Source of the DNA: Elusimicrobiota bacterium
GTDB taxonomy: Bacteria; Elusimicrobiota; Elusimicrobia; UBA1565
Length of the DNA stretch: 64,000 nt
Reading direction: 5' to 3'
NCBI GenBank assembly: GCA_041660925.1
Contig: JBAZVI010000002.1
Span: forward strand, 310,001 to 374,000
In this document: positions 17,071-25,939 of the stretch, one piece after another
Layout: each line of letters starts with the position of its first letter
Numbering within the stretch: the first letter of the stretch is position 1
Notes under the pieces: generated by a model
The model's database searches: none
Told to the model about the DNA's origin: nothing
Seen by the model: the letters and a program-made list of their open reading frames with translations, nothing else
Made by a program: the position numbers and the translations under genes

Positions 17071-18465
17071 TCAGAGGATCAGGAACGCCGCCAGCCACTC
17101 CCGCAGTCCCGGCACGAGGCCGAAGCCTGCCGTGAACGCCGCGCATGCCAGGAGCACGAGCGCCGCCGCGGGGGCCGTGCGTCCGGGCGCCGGCGCGGTG
17201 CGGGGCCCGGCGGGCTCGAGCGTCATGAGGCGGATGAGGTTGAGATAATAGCCCGCGCCCACGAGGCTGTTCACGACGACGGCGACCGCGAGACCCGTCC
17301 CCCCCGCCTTGAGCAGGTCCCAGACGACGAAGAACTTCGCCAGGAAGCCCGTCGTCGGCGGGAGCGCGGCCAGGGAGAAGACCATCAGGGCGAAGACGCC
17401 GGCCAGGAGCGGGGCGCGGGAGCCGAAGCCGCGCAGCTCCTCGAGCTCACGGATGCCGCAGAGGCGCAGGAAGAGGAAGGCCCCGGTGTTCATGAAGAGG
17501 TAGGCGAAGAGATAGAAGTACACCGTGGCGAGCGCGTCGCCCGGCATCCCCCCCGTCTGCCAGGCCCAGACCGCAGCCGTGAGGTAGCCGACATGGGAGA
17601 CCGAGGAGTAGGCGAGCAGGCGGCGGACGTCCGACTGGCGCAGAGCGATGAGGTTGGCGAAGGTCATCGTGGCGACGGCGACGGCCGGCAGCCAGCGCGA
17701 GAGGTCGGGGAGGTCGAAGTCGGCGTGGCCGCCGAGGATGCGGAGCAGGATGAGGACGCCGGCCGCCTTCACCGCCGTGGACATCCAGGCGGTGAGCTCG
17801 GGCTCGGCGGCCTCGTAGACGTCGGGGAGCCAGAAGTGGAACGGGAAGGCGCCGATCTTGAAGAGCGCGGCGGAGCCCATCAGGGCGAGCGCGAGCCCCG
17901 ACGCCGCTCCGGGCAGGCCGCCGGCGAAGGAGAAGGAGCCCGTCGCGGCGTACTGCAGCGCGAGGCCCATGAGGAAGAGGGCGGACGCCGCTGCGCCCGC
18001 GAAGAAGTACTTCAGCGCCGCCTCGAGCGACCGTCGTCCCGGCCGCAGGCCCGCCACGAGCAGATAGGTCGGCAGGCTGGTCAGCTCGAGCCCGAGGAAG
18101 AGCGCGAAGAGATGGTTGGCGGAGGCGATCGTGTCCATGCCGAGCAGCGCGGCCAGGGCCAGCGCGAGCGGGCGCTCTCCGCGCGGACGAAGGACCGCGA
18201 ACAGCGCCAGCGTGCCCAGGTGGAAGAGGATCTGCCAGGCCTTGCTCATCCCGTCGGCGCGGAAGAGCTCCGTCTCCCCGCCGGAGGGGACCCGCAGGAC
18301 GAGGAGCAGCCCGGCGGCGGCGGCCAGCGCCGCGACCCAGCGCTCGAGCGCGAAGCCGTCCCTTCCTCCGGGGCGCATGCCCAGCAGGAGCACGAGGACG
18401 AGACCCAGCGCGCACGCGGCCTGCGGAAGGAGGAGCGAGAGGGTCGGGTCGGCGAGGGCGTTCAT
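17071..18465 (-). CDS. nuoN: NADH-quinone oxidoreductase subunit N
   Basis: This is one of three antiporter-like proton-pumping subunits. It has 464 residues and about 14 hydrophobic segments. Visible are the glutamate of the FLGLELTSLPTYLL helix, the lysine in KYFFAGAAASALFL, the GAFPFHFWLPDVYEAA segment, and SSVSHVGYL. All match NuoN. The start overlaps the nuoM stop as ATGA. Confidence 0.95.
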   Translation of the reverse strand: MNALADPTLSLLLPQAACALGLVLVLLLGMRPGGRDGFALERWVAALAAAAGLLLVLRVPSGGETELFRADGMSKAWQILFHLGTLALFAVLRPRGERPLALALAALLGMDTIASANHLFALFLGLELTSLPTYLLVAGLRPGRRSLEAALKYFFAGAAASALFLMGLALQYAATGSFSFAGGLPGAASGLALALMGSAALFKIGAFPFHFWLPDVYEAAEPELTAWMSTAVKAAGVLILLRILGGHADFDLPDLSRWLPAVAVATMTFANLIALRQSDVRRLLAYSSVSHVGYLTAAVWAWQTGGMPGDALATVYFYLFAYLFMNTGAFLFLRLCGIRELEELRGFGSRAPLLAGVFALMVFSLAALPPTTGFLAKFFVVWDLLKAGGTGLAVAVVVNSLVGAGYYLNLIRLMTLEPAGPRTAPAPGRTAPAAALVLLACAAFTAGFGLVPGLREWLAAFLIL

Positions 18466-19919
18466 CGCTGGGCGAGCGCCTGGACGGCGGGGTCCAGGAG
18501 CTCCATGACCGGCTTCGGATAAAGCCCGAGCCAGAGGATGAGGACGGTGAGCGTCCAGAGGATCGCCTTCTCGCGGGCGTCGAGCTCCGTCACCTTCGAG
18601 GAGACGGAGCGGGGACCTTCGGGGGCCCAGAACACCTTCTGGAAGGCGGGCAGGCCGTAGGCCGCGGCGAGCACGGCTCCGAGCGCTCCGACCGCCGCGA
18701 GGGGACGGGAGGCCTTCGCCATGCCGGCGAGCGTGAGGACCTCTCCGACGAAGCCGTTGAGCCCGGGCATGCCGATCGAGGAGAGGAGGATGAACGCGAA
18801 GAAGAACGTCAGCATCGGCGCCCGCTCGGAGAGCCCGCCGAAGTCCCCCAGCCCGCGCCGGTGCGTGCGCTCGTAGAGGAAGCCCACGAGGAGGAAGAGC
18901 CCTCCGGTCGAGAGGCCGTGGTTGAGCATCTGCAGGGCCGCTCCGCAGACGCCTTGCGGCGTCAGCGAGTAGAGGCCCAGGAGACAGAAGCCCATGTGGC
19001 TCACGCTCGTGAAGGCGACGAGGCGCTTGAGGTCCTTCTGCGCCATCGCGCAGAGCGCTCCGTAGACGATGTTGACCGCGCCGAGCCCGCCGAGCCAGGG
19101 CAGGACGTCCGCGCTCATCTCGGGGAAGACCGGCAGGAGCACGCGCATGAAGCCGAAGACGCCCATCTTGAGCATGGAGCCGGCGAGGAGGACGGAGCCG
19201 GCCGCCGGGGCCTCCGTGTGCGCGTCGGGGAGCCAGTTGTGCAGCGGGAACACCGGGATCTTGACCGCGAAGCCGAGCGCGAGGGCCGCGTAGATCCAGG
19301 GGACGGCGGACGGCGGGATCGGCGAGCGCGCCAGCTCGCCCATGTCCCAGGTCCAGATGCCGGTCGCTCCGTGGTGGAGCGTGACGAGGGCGACGAGGCC
19401 GATCAGCAGGGACATGCTCCCCAGGAAGGTGTAAAGGAAGAACTTGTAGGCCGCCTTGCGGCGGTTCTCGGAGCCCCAGAGTCCGATGATGAAGAACATC
19501 GGGACGAGGGCGACGTCCCAGAAGACATAGAAGTAGAAGAGGTCGCGGGAGGTGAAGATGCCCATGAGCGCGGCCTCGAGCGCGAGGAAGGAGGCCCAGT
19601 AGGCGGGCGGGACCTCGAGCTTCCAGGAGGCGAGGAGGCCGAGCACGGTGAGGAGGGCGGTGAGCCAGCACAGGGTGAGGGCGATGCCGTCGACGGCGAG
19701 GTGGTAGCGGATGCCGAGGAGGCCGGCGCCGCCGAGCTCCTCGAGGCGCAGGAGGCCGCTCCCGGCGGAATACGGGACGAGGAGCAAGAGCGCGTAGGCG
19801 AGCAGCGCGGCGGAGACGAGGACCGCGGCCCAGCGCGCCGAACGGCGTCCGGGCATGGCCCAGACCGCCGGGACGGCGAGGGCGGGCGCGAGCCAGAGAG
19901 TGGTCAGGGAGAGGGTCAC
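18462..19919 (-). CDS. nuoM: NADH-quinone oxidoreductase subunit M
   Basis: This is an antiporter-like proton-pumping subunit of 485 residues. It has the VFWDVALVPMFFIIG helix (an aspartate stands where many NuoM proteins have glutamate), the KIPVFPLHNWLPDAHTEAP segment with the functional lysine, and TSVSHMGFC. The GTG start at 19919 overlaps the nuoL stop as GTGA. Confidence 0.95.
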   Translation of the reverse strand: MTLSLTTLWLAPALAVPAVWAMPGRRSARWAAVLVSAALLAYALLLLVPYSAGSGLLRLEELGGAGLLGIRYHLAVDGIALTLCWLTALLTVLGLLASWKLEVPPAYWASFLALEAALMGIFTSRDLFYFYVFWDVALVPMFFIIGLWGSENRRKAAYKFFLYTFLGSMSLLIGLVALVTLHHGATGIWTWDMGELARSPIPPSAVPWIYAALALGFAVKIPVFPLHNWLPDAHTEAPAAGSVLLAGSMLKMGVFGFMRVLLPVFPEMSADVLPWLGGLGAVNIVYGALCAMAQKDLKRLVAFTSVSHMGFCLLGLYSLTPQGVCGAALQMLNHGLSTGGLFLLVGFLYERTHRRGLGDFGGLSERAPMLTFFFAFILLSSIGMPGLNGFVGEVLTLAGMAKASRPLAAVGALGAVLAAAYGLPAFQKVFWAPEGPRSVSSKVTELDAREKAILWTLTVLILWLGLYPKPVMELLDPAVQALAQR

Positions 19920-21784
19920 AGGGTCCTCACCACGACGGTGGAAGCGAGGACCGCGGCGCCCAGAACCATCCACCAGACGTATTCGTTGAGGCGTCCGCGG
20001 GCGACGGCGGAGAGGCCTTCGCCCAGGCCGGCGCAGGTGTCTCCCAGGGCTTCGGTGAAGGGGTCCCAGCGTCGGCGCTCCCAGGCGTCGGCGAGGAAGG
20101 CGGCGAAGTCTCCTCCTGCGCGCGCGAGCGCCGTCGTGAAGGTCTGGCAGCCGAACTCGGAGTCGACGAGGCGCTCGAGGCCGGGGCGGCGGCGGCGCCA
20201 CTCCCAGTCGAAGGATGGGCGCGCGGTGGTGAGGACCCAGGCCGCGGCGAAGCCGAAGCCCGCGAAGGTCAGCGCCTTCAGCGAGACGGCGAGGTCGAGG
20301 ACGGGCGCCTCGACGCCGAGCATCGCCGCGACCGGGCCGCCGAGCGCGCCGGCGGCCGCGCTGCAGAGCGCGAGCGTCAGGACCGGGATCTTCATGCGCA
20401 GGCCCGGCTCGTGGCCGTGGGAGCGCGGGCCGCGCTGTTCGGGGCGCTCGCCGAAGAACACGAGGAAGAGCATGCGGAAGATGTAGACGGCCGAGCCGGC
20501 CGCGACGCAGAGCGCGAGGAGGAAGGGGACCGGGCCCGCGGCGTGGGCGCCCTCGAGGATGCAGTCCTTGCTGAAGAAGCCGGCCAGGGGCGGGACCCCG
20601 GCGAGGGCGAGCGCGCCCAGGAGGAAGGCGCCGGTCGTCACCGGGATCTGCCTCGAGAGCCCTCCGGCGTCGTCGACCGTCGCGCTCGTCGCGCCGTGCA
20701 GGTCGTCGTGGAGGGCGTGGATGACGCTGCCCGCGCAGAGGAAGAGGAGGGCCTTGAAGAAACCGTGCGTGATGAGATGGAAGACCGCGCCGAAGAGGTT
20801 CCCGGTCCCGAGCGCCGTCATCATGAAGCCGAGCTGGCTCACCGTCGAGTAGGCGAGGATGCGCTTGAGGTCGCGGCGCGTGGCTGCCACGACCGCGGCG
20901 CCGAGCGCCGTCGCCAGCCCGACGACGACCATGGCGGTCATGACCGCGGGCGCGCGAGAGAGGAGCGGCATGGAGCGGGCCATGAGGAAGACCCCGGCGG
21001 TGACCATCGTGGCCGCGTGCATGAGCGCGGAGACCGGCGTGGGGCCCTCCATCGCGTCGGGCAGCCAGACATGGAGCGGGAACTGGGCCGACTTGGCTGA
21101 GGCGCCCCAGAAGAGGAGCCCGGCCACGGCGAGGGCGAGAGCGGGCGAGAGCTCTCCGACGCGCGCGAAGACCTCCTCGAAGCGCGTCGTCCCGAGCGCG
21201 CGGAGCAGAAGGAGGACCGCGAGCATGAAGCCCACGTCGCCGATGCGATTGACCAGGAAGGCCTTCCAGGCCGCGCGCCGGGCGCTCTCCTTGTGCGACC
21301 AGAAGCCGATGAGGAGGAAGGAGGCGAGGCCGACCCCTTCCCAGAACAGGTACATCTGGAGGTAGCTGTTGGAGACGAGCAGCCCGACCATCGACAGGAG
21401 GAAGAAGTGGAAGTAGAGGAAGAAGCGGGCATAGCCCTCGTCGCCCTGCATGTAGCCGACCGCGTAGACGTGGATGAGGGCGCCCACGACGCTGACCATC
21501 GCGAGCACCGAGGCGCTCAGCCCGTCGATGCGGACCCCGAAGTCGACCGAGAAGGAGCCGGCGGAGAGCCAGCGCCAGGCGGTCGAGTCGATGACCAGGC
21601 CGTGGCGGACCTGCCACGCGAGCCAGAGCGCCGAGGCCGCGACCGCGGCGCAGGAGAGGAGCGGCGGCCAGTGCGCCCGGCGGGACCAGCGCCCGCCGAA
21701 GAGGAAATAGCCCGCGAGCAGGGCCAGGACGGGGGCGGCGAAGAGGGTCCGGACGGCGAGGAGGTCCAGTGTTCCGGGCGTCAT
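19916..21784 (-). CDS. nuoL: NADH-quinone oxidoreductase subunit L
   Basis: This is the distal antiporter-like subunit with the long lateral helix. It has 622 residues. Family features include the YMQGDEGYARFF loop, the MYLFWEGVGLASFLLIGFW helix with its functional glutamate, NRIGDVGF, and SAQFPLHVWLPDAMEGPTPVSAL. It starts with an ATG that overlaps the nuoK stop and ends overlapping the nuoM GTG. Confidence 0.96.
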   Translation of the reverse strand: MTPGTLDLLAVRTLFAAPVLALLAGYFLFGGRWSRRAHWPPLLSCAAVAASALWLAWQVRHGLVIDSTAWRWLSAGSFSVDFGVRIDGLSASVLAMVSVVGALIHVYAVGYMQGDEGYARFFLYFHFFLLSMVGLLVSNSYLQMYLFWEGVGLASFLLIGFWSHKESARRAAWKAFLVNRIGDVGFMLAVLLLLRALGTTRFEEVFARVGELSPALALAVAGLLFWGASAKSAQFPLHVWLPDAMEGPTPVSALMHAATMVTAGVFLMARSMPLLSRAPAVMTAMVVVGLATALGAAVVAATRRDLKRILAYSTVSQLGFMMTALGTGNLFGAVFHLITHGFFKALLFLCAGSVIHALHDDLHGATSATVDDAGGLSRQIPVTTGAFLLGALALAGVPPLAGFFSKDCILEGAHAAGPVPFLLALCVAAGSAVYIFRMLFLVFFGERPEQRGPRSHGHEPGLRMKIPVLTLALCSAAAGALGGPVAAMLGVEAPVLDLAVSLKALTFAGFGFAAAWVLTTARPSFDWEWRRRRPGLERLVDSEFGCQTFTTALARAGGDFAAFLADAWERRRWDPFTEALGDTCAGLGEGLSAVARGRLNEYVWWMVLGAAVLASTVVVRTL

Positions 21785-22083
21785 CCCTGAAGCTCCTCGA
21801 GCGCCTGGGTCTCGGCCGGCCGGCCCGCGCGGTCGAGCTCGAGGACGAGGACGATGCCGACCACGGCCTCCGCCGCCGCCGCCGCGAGGACCAGGAGCGC
21901 CACGGCGAGTCCGCGGGCGTCACCGCGCGCGAGCGCCGCCTGGACGAGGACCAGGTTCGCGGCGTTGATCATGAGCTCGAGGCCGATGAGCATGGCGATG
22001 AGCTGACGACGCAGGACGATGAAGGCGGCTCCGATGAGGAAGAGGAGGGCGGCCGCCGCCTGGACGCAGAAGGACGCGCTCAT
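21781..22083 (-). CDS. nuoK: NADH-quinone oxidoreductase subunit K
   Basis: This is a small membrane subunit of 100 residues with three transmembrane helices. The two helices carrying functional glutamates are recognisable as IGLELMINAANLVLV and AAAEAVVGIVLVLEL. Both ends overlap neighbouring genes by 4 nt. Confidence 0.94.
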   Translation of the reverse strand: MSASFCVQAAAALLFLIGAAFIVLRRQLIAMLIGLELMINAANLVLVQAALARGDARGLAVALLVLAAAAAEAVVGIVLVLELDRAGRPAETQALEELQG

Positions 22084-22574
22084 CGGCCCGCTCCCTCGTC
22101 GGGACGCTCGCGGACGACGGCGAGCGCCGCGACCAGCACGAGGAGTCCGAGGGCCTCGGTGAGCGGGGCGTAGGGCCCGAAAAGGAGGAGGGCGGTGCCG
22201 CGCTCCAGTGCGGCCGCCGGAGGCAGCGCCGGAGCGGCGTCTCGCGCGAGCGGCGCCAGGACCAGGAGCTCGAGGAGCGGGACCGCCAGCGCGACCCACG
22301 CCAGCGAGCGCGGCGGTCCGTCGGCCCAGAGCTTCTCGACGCGCGGGGCGGAGGCCATGACCGCGATGACGATGAGGACCATGACCGCGCCGGCGTAGAT
22401 CAGGACCTGCAGGAGGCCGAGGAGGCGGGCGCCGAGCAGGAAGTAGAGGGCGGCGACCTGCAGGAGGACGACCAGGAGGCAGAGCGCGCTGCCGTAGAGC
22501 GAGCGCTGGAAGAGGGCGAGGACGGCGAAGAGGATCGCCGCGGCGGCGCAGACGGCGACTGCGGCCGTAATCAC
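22080..22574 (-). CDS. nuoJ: NADH-quinone oxidoreductase subunit J, first gene of the operon
   Basis: This is a membrane subunit of 164 residues with about five hydrophobic segments. The family helix YFLLGARLLGLLQVLIYAGAVMVL is present. The start is taken as GTG at 22574 because a GATAAT hexamer lies exactly 6 nt upstream and no ribosome binding site is seen. It is the promoter-proximal gene, which makes the operon order J-K-L-M-N-A-B-C-D-EF-G-H-I. Confidence 0.92.
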   Translation of the reverse strand: MITAAVAVCAAAAILFAVLALFQRSLYGSALCLLVVLLQVAALYFLLGARLLGLLQVLIYAGAVMVLIVIAVMASAPRVEKLWADGPPRSLAWVALAVPLLELLVLAPLARDAAPALPPAAALERGTALLLFGPYAPLTEALGLLVLVAALAVVRERPDEGAGR

Positions 22575-22586
22575 GCACGCATTATC
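22575..22586 (-). promoter_or_regulatory. Leaderless-type promoter of the complex I operon
   Basis: GATAAT (minus strand 22586-22581), 6 nt and then GTG at 22574. This fits a -10 element that starts transcription at the first codon. The region 22575-22653 is the only intergenic gap upstream of the operon and is shared with the divergent binding-protein gene. Confidence 0.5.
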
Positions 22587-22638
22587 CGAAATTCGCGCGC
22601 AGGGAGCAAGAAACGCGCGGAGACCTCGTCGTATTTGA

Positions 22639-22644
22639 TATAAA
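22639..22644 (+). promoter_or_regulatory. Putative -10 (TATAAA) of the binding-protein gene
   Basis: TATAAA lies 9 nt before the ATG at 22654, in the short AT-rich patch of the divergent intergenic region. No clear -35 or ribosome binding site is seen. A very short or absent leader is likely. Confidence 0.4.
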
Positions 22645-22653
22645 GCCCCCCCG

Positions 22654-23790
22654 ATGAAGCCGCGTCGCGCCCTCCCCCTCCTCGCGCTCCTCCCCCTCCT
22701 TGCGTGGGCCGCGGCCTGCTCCCCCGAGCCGCGCGTCGCCCGCATCGCGGTCGCCGTCCCCCTGACCGGGGACCTCAGCGCGGGCGGGCAGGGCGTCCGC
22801 CGGGCGGTCGAGCTCTCCGTGGAGCACGCCCGTGCGCAGGGAGGCCTGCCCGTGCCCGTCGAGGTCGTCGCCTTCGACGACCGCGCCGAGCCCGACACGG
22901 CCGTGCGCGCGGCCCGCCTCATCCTCGCCGACCCCCGGGTCGTCGCCGTGATCGGCCACTACACTTCCGGCTGCTCGCTGGCGGCCGCGCCGATCTACGC
23001 CGCCGGCTCCCTCGCGATGCTCACGCCGGCGGCCACGCACCCGCGCCTGACGGCGGCGCAGCTCGAGCCGGGCTGGCCCGGCCCCCGCAACGTCTTCCGG
23101 CTCGTGCCGACCGACGAGCTCCAGGCCGACCGCGCGGCCGCGTCCGCCGTCGACCGGGGGCTGCGCCGCTTCACGGTCCTCCACGACGGGACCCCCTACG
23201 GCCGCAACCTCTCCGAGCAGTTCGCGCGGCGCCTCGAGCGTTCGGGAGGCCGCGTCGCCGGCCTGCGCGGGGTCCCCGTGGGCGCGCGCGACTACGGCGG
23301 GCTCGTCGAGAAGGTCCGAGCCGACCGCCCCGAGGCGGTCTTCTTCGGCGGCGCCTATCCCGAGTTCGGGCTCCTGCTCGCGCAGGCGCGCCGCGCCGGG
23401 CTCAAGGTCCCCTTCCTCGCCGGAGACGGCGCGCGCGCGGTCGAGGTCTTCTCCCTCGCCGGCGACGCCGCCGAAGGCGCCCTCTTCACCGCCCCGGGCC
23501 GGCCGCTCGAGAAGCTCGACCGGGGCGCCGAGTTCCTCGACGCGTACCGGCGCAGGTACCCCGGCGCCGAGCCGGGCCCCTTCGACGTCTTCGCCTACGA
23601 CGCGGCCTCCATCGCGCTCGAGGCCCTGCGCCGCGCGGGACCCCAGCGCGGCCCCCTGCTCGAGGCCCTGCGGGGGACGCGCTGGCGCGGCCTCGCCGGC
23701 ACGACCTCCTTCGATCGGAAGGGCGATACGACTTTGCGCAGCGTGACCCTCTATCGGGCCTCGAAAGGACGCTTCGTCCCCGTCGATTGA
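22654..23790 (+). CDS. Branched-chain amino acid ABC-type substrate-binding lipoprotein
   Basis: This is a 378-residue periplasmic-binding protein of the LivJ/LivK (type I fold) family. It has a lipoprotein signal peptide ending in WAAAC. The mature part begins with IAVAVPLTGDLSAGGQG, the usual start of Leu/Ile/Val-binding proteins, and continues with VIGHYTSGCSLAAAPIYAAG, a ligand-binding segment. No permease or ATPase genes of a Liv transporter are near, so it is either an orphan receptor that uses a transporter elsewhere or a sensor-type protein. The downstream gene is an unrelated permease with its own -10. The ligand is unknown. Confidence 0.88.
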   Translation: MKPRRALPLLALLPLLAWAAACSPEPRVARIAVAVPLTGDLSAGGQGVRRAVELSVEHARAQGGLPVPVEVVAFDDRAEPDTAVRAARLILADPRVVAVIGHYTSGCSLAAAPIYAAGSLAMLTPAATHPRLTAAQLEPGWPGPRNVFRLVPTDELQADRAAASAVDRGLRRFTVLHDGTPYGRNLSEQFARRLERSGGRVAGLRGVPVGARDYGGLVEKVRADRPEAVFFGGAYPEFGLLLAQARRAGLKVPFLAGDGARAVEVFSLAGDAAEGALFTAPGRPLEKLDRGAEFLDAYRRRYPGAEPGPFDVFAYDAASIALEALRRAGPQRGPLLEALRGTRWRGLAGTTSFDRKGDTTLRSVTLYRASKGRFVPVD

Positions 23791-23810
23791 CTCCCCCGGC
23801 GGGGCCGTGA

Positions 23811-23816
23811 TATAGT
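23811..23816 (+). promoter_or_regulatory. Putative -10 (TATAGT) of the APC permease gene
   Basis: TATAGT lies 13 nt before the ATG at 23830 in a 39-nt intergenic gap otherwise made of G and C. A separate start of transcription for the permease is likely. Confidence 0.35.
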
Positions 23817-23829
23817 CCCCGCCCACCCC

Positions 23830-25839
23830 ATGGCCCCTCCCGAGAAGCCCACAGGAGTCTCCAGGCGCGTCGGCGGCGTCGTCGTGATGACGACCGCCAT
23901 GCTCTCCTTCATCTCCTTCTGGCGCGCAGGGTCCATCGTGCTCTGCGACATGGCCTCCTCGGCGTATTACGCGGGCGGCATCGCCGAGCAGGCCATCGGC
24001 CGCTCCGCCCCCTGGTTCATACTGGCGGTGATGGCCTTCTCGGCCTGCATGCTCGCGGTCTACCTCGAGTCCTCGAGCATGTTCGTGCGCGGGGGCGTCT
24101 ATAAGGTCGTCCGCCAGTCGATGGGGGCCCCGCTGGCGAAGATCGCGGTCTCGGCCCTCATGTTCGACTACGTCCTCACCGGACCCATCTCCAGCGTCTC
24201 CGCCGGGCAGTATCTCGCCGGGCTGCTCAACACGGCCTTCCCGGTGCTGCGCATCGGCTGGCACGTGGACCCCCATCTGTTCTCGATGATCTTCGCCGTG
24301 GTCGTGACAGTCTATTTCTGGCGCCAGAACATCATCGGCATCGAGGAGTCCTCCGGAAAATCGCTCTTCATCATCCAGCTGACGTCCGTGATGGCGCTGG
24401 TCGTCTTCGGCTGGAGCGCCTGGACCCTGTGGTCCCGGGGCTTCTCCCTGCCCCCCTTCACCCTCTCCTTCCGGCCCGAGGCGCTCGGCTGGCTCGACGG
24501 GCAGGACTGGGTCCGCACGATCGGGGCGGCCGGCGTCTTCGTCGCCATCGGGCACTCCTTCCTGGGCCTCAGCGGGCTCGAGTCGCTGGCGCAGGTCTAC
24601 CGCGAGATGGAGGCCCCGAAGCACGTCAATCTCAAGCGGGCGGCCCTCTTCATCTTCCTCTTCGCGTTCACGCTCACCGTGGGCTCCACCTTCCTGGCCT
24701 CCTCCATCATCCCGGACGGCGAGCGCGGCCGCTACCTCGACAACCTGCTCGCCGGCCTGGCGATGTTCCAGGAAGGTCCGCATCGCGCCCTGCTCCTCCT
24801 CCAGGCCTTCGTCGTCATCGTCGGCGCCCTCATCCTCTCCGGCGCCGTCAACACCGCCATCGTCGGCGCCAACGGCGTGCTCAACCGCGTCGCCGAGGAC
24901 GGCATCCTCGCCGACTGGTTCCGCTGGCTGCATCCGAAGTACGGGACCACGCACCGCACGATCAACCTCGTGGTCGCGCTCCAGCTCGTCACGATCGTCG
25001 CCAGCCGCGGCGACGTCTACCTGCTCGGAGAGGCGTACGCGTTCGGCGTCATCTGGAGCTTCGTGTTCATGGCGGCCTCGGTCATCGCCCTGCGCTTCAA
25101 GGACCGCACCCCGCGCGAGTGGATGGTCCCCTTGAACCTGCGTCTTGGGACGCTCCAGCTCCCGCTCGGCATCGGCCTCATCTTCGTGTTCCTCCTGGGC
25201 GTCGCGCTCACGAACCTGTTCACGAAGAAGGTGGCGACGGTCTGGGGACTCGCCTTCACGGCGGTCTTCTACGTCGTCTTCGTGGTCTCGGAGAGCATGA
25301 ACCGGCGCAAGGCGCTCTCCGCCGAGCATCGCGAGAAGCTGAACCTGCTGCAGCAGGGCGACCTCCACGGCGTCCTCGACGACGTGCAGCTTCCCCGCCG
25401 CATCCTCCTCGCCCTGCGCGACGGCGTCCACATGCATGCCCTCCACAAGCTCCTCGAGTCGACGGACACCGACGAGAGCGAGGTCATCGTCCTCCACGCG
25501 CGCCGGGCCGGCGGCATCATGCTCGGCGGAGAGGTCGAGCGCATGAGCCCGGAGGAGGAGCTCCTCTTCACCCAGGTGGTCGCGCTCTCGGAGAAGCACG
25601 GCAAGCCGGTGGTCCCCCTCCTCGTCGTCGCGAGCGACCCTTTCCTCGCCATCGCCCAGGCCGCGCAGACGGTCGGCGCCCAGACCGTCGTCATGGGGGC
25701 GTCCAACGTCATGAGCGGCGAGACCCAGCTCGAACGTCTCGCGATGGCCTGGGGCGCGATCGCCCAGAGCCGTCAGCACCCCGTGAAATTCATCATCCTC
25801 CGGCCGGACGGCGGCCGCACCGAGCTCCCGCTCTCCTGA
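23830..25839 (+). CDS. APC-superfamily amino acid permease with cytosolic USP-like tail
   Basis: This is a 669-residue protein. Residues 1-490 hold about 12-13 hydrophobic segments of the amino acid-polyamine-organocation fold. Segments with ALMFDYVLTGPISSVSAG and SFLGLSGLESLAQ fit the unwound helices that bind substrate. Residues from about 500 to the end are soluble, with alternating strands and helices (HARRAGGIMLGG; GAQTVVMGASNVMSG), resembling a universal-stress-protein or nucleotide-binding regulatory domain. The GxxVMGxS-type end supports that. The substrate is unknown. It lies between an amino acid-type binding protein and the pyrophosphatase but appears to be its own unit. Confidence 0.85.
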   Translation: MAPPEKPTGVSRRVGGVVVMTTAMLSFISFWRAGSIVLCDMASSAYYAGGIAEQAIGRSAPWFILAVMAFSACMLAVYLESSSMFVRGGVYKVVRQSMGAPLAKIAVSALMFDYVLTGPISSVSAGQYLAGLLNTAFPVLRIGWHVDPHLFSMIFAVVVTVYFWRQNIIGIEESSGKSLFIIQLTSVMALVVFGWSAWTLWSRGFSLPPFTLSFRPEALGWLDGQDWVRTIGAAGVFVAIGHSFLGLSGLESLAQVYREMEAPKHVNLKRAALFIFLFAFTLTVGSTFLASSIIPDGERGRYLDNLLAGLAMFQEGPHRALLLLQAFVVIVGALILSGAVNTAIVGANGVLNRVAEDGILADWFRWLHPKYGTTHRTINLVVALQLVTIVASRGDVYLLGEAYAFGVIWSFVFMAASVIALRFKDRTPREWMVPLNLRLGTLQLPLGIGLIFVFLLGVALTNLFTKKVATVWGLAFTAVFYVVFVVSESMNRRKALSAEHREKLNLLQQGDLHGVLDDVQLPRRILLALRDGVHMHALHKLLESTDTDESEVIVLHARRAGGIMLGGEVERMSPEEELLFTQVVALSEKHGKPVVPLLVVASDPFLAIAQAAQTVGAQTVVMGASNVMSGETQLERLAMAWGAIAQSRQHPVKFIILRPDGGRTELPLS

Positions 25840-25892
25840 ATCAAAAATGAACGAGCGTTCATTATCTCGTTTTTGATGGTATAATGTATAAT
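25840..25892 (+). promoter_or_regulatory. Palindrome and tandem -10 boxes before hppA
   Basis: An 18-bp perfect palindrome (AATGAACG-AG-CGTTCATT, 25846-25863) begins just after the permease stop. It is nested in weaker outer arms (ATCAAAAA and TTTTTGAT). Two overlapping TATAAT hexamers follow at 25880-25885 and 25887-25892. The palindrome could be a repressor operator covering the -35 area, or the stem of a terminator (stem plus a TCGTTTTT run) for the permease. Downstream, 25894-25918 holds a further imperfect hairpin in the leader. Confidence 0.5.
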
Positions 25893-25939
25893 CATGCACC
25901 TATAAAAGGTGTATGCATATCGCGTCAAGGAGCACATGA

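Noticed and set aside
17071..22580. Very long plus-strand open frames opposite the nuo genes
   Set aside because: They are highly charged, low-complexity antisense readings of membrane-protein genes, expected in very GC-rich DNA.
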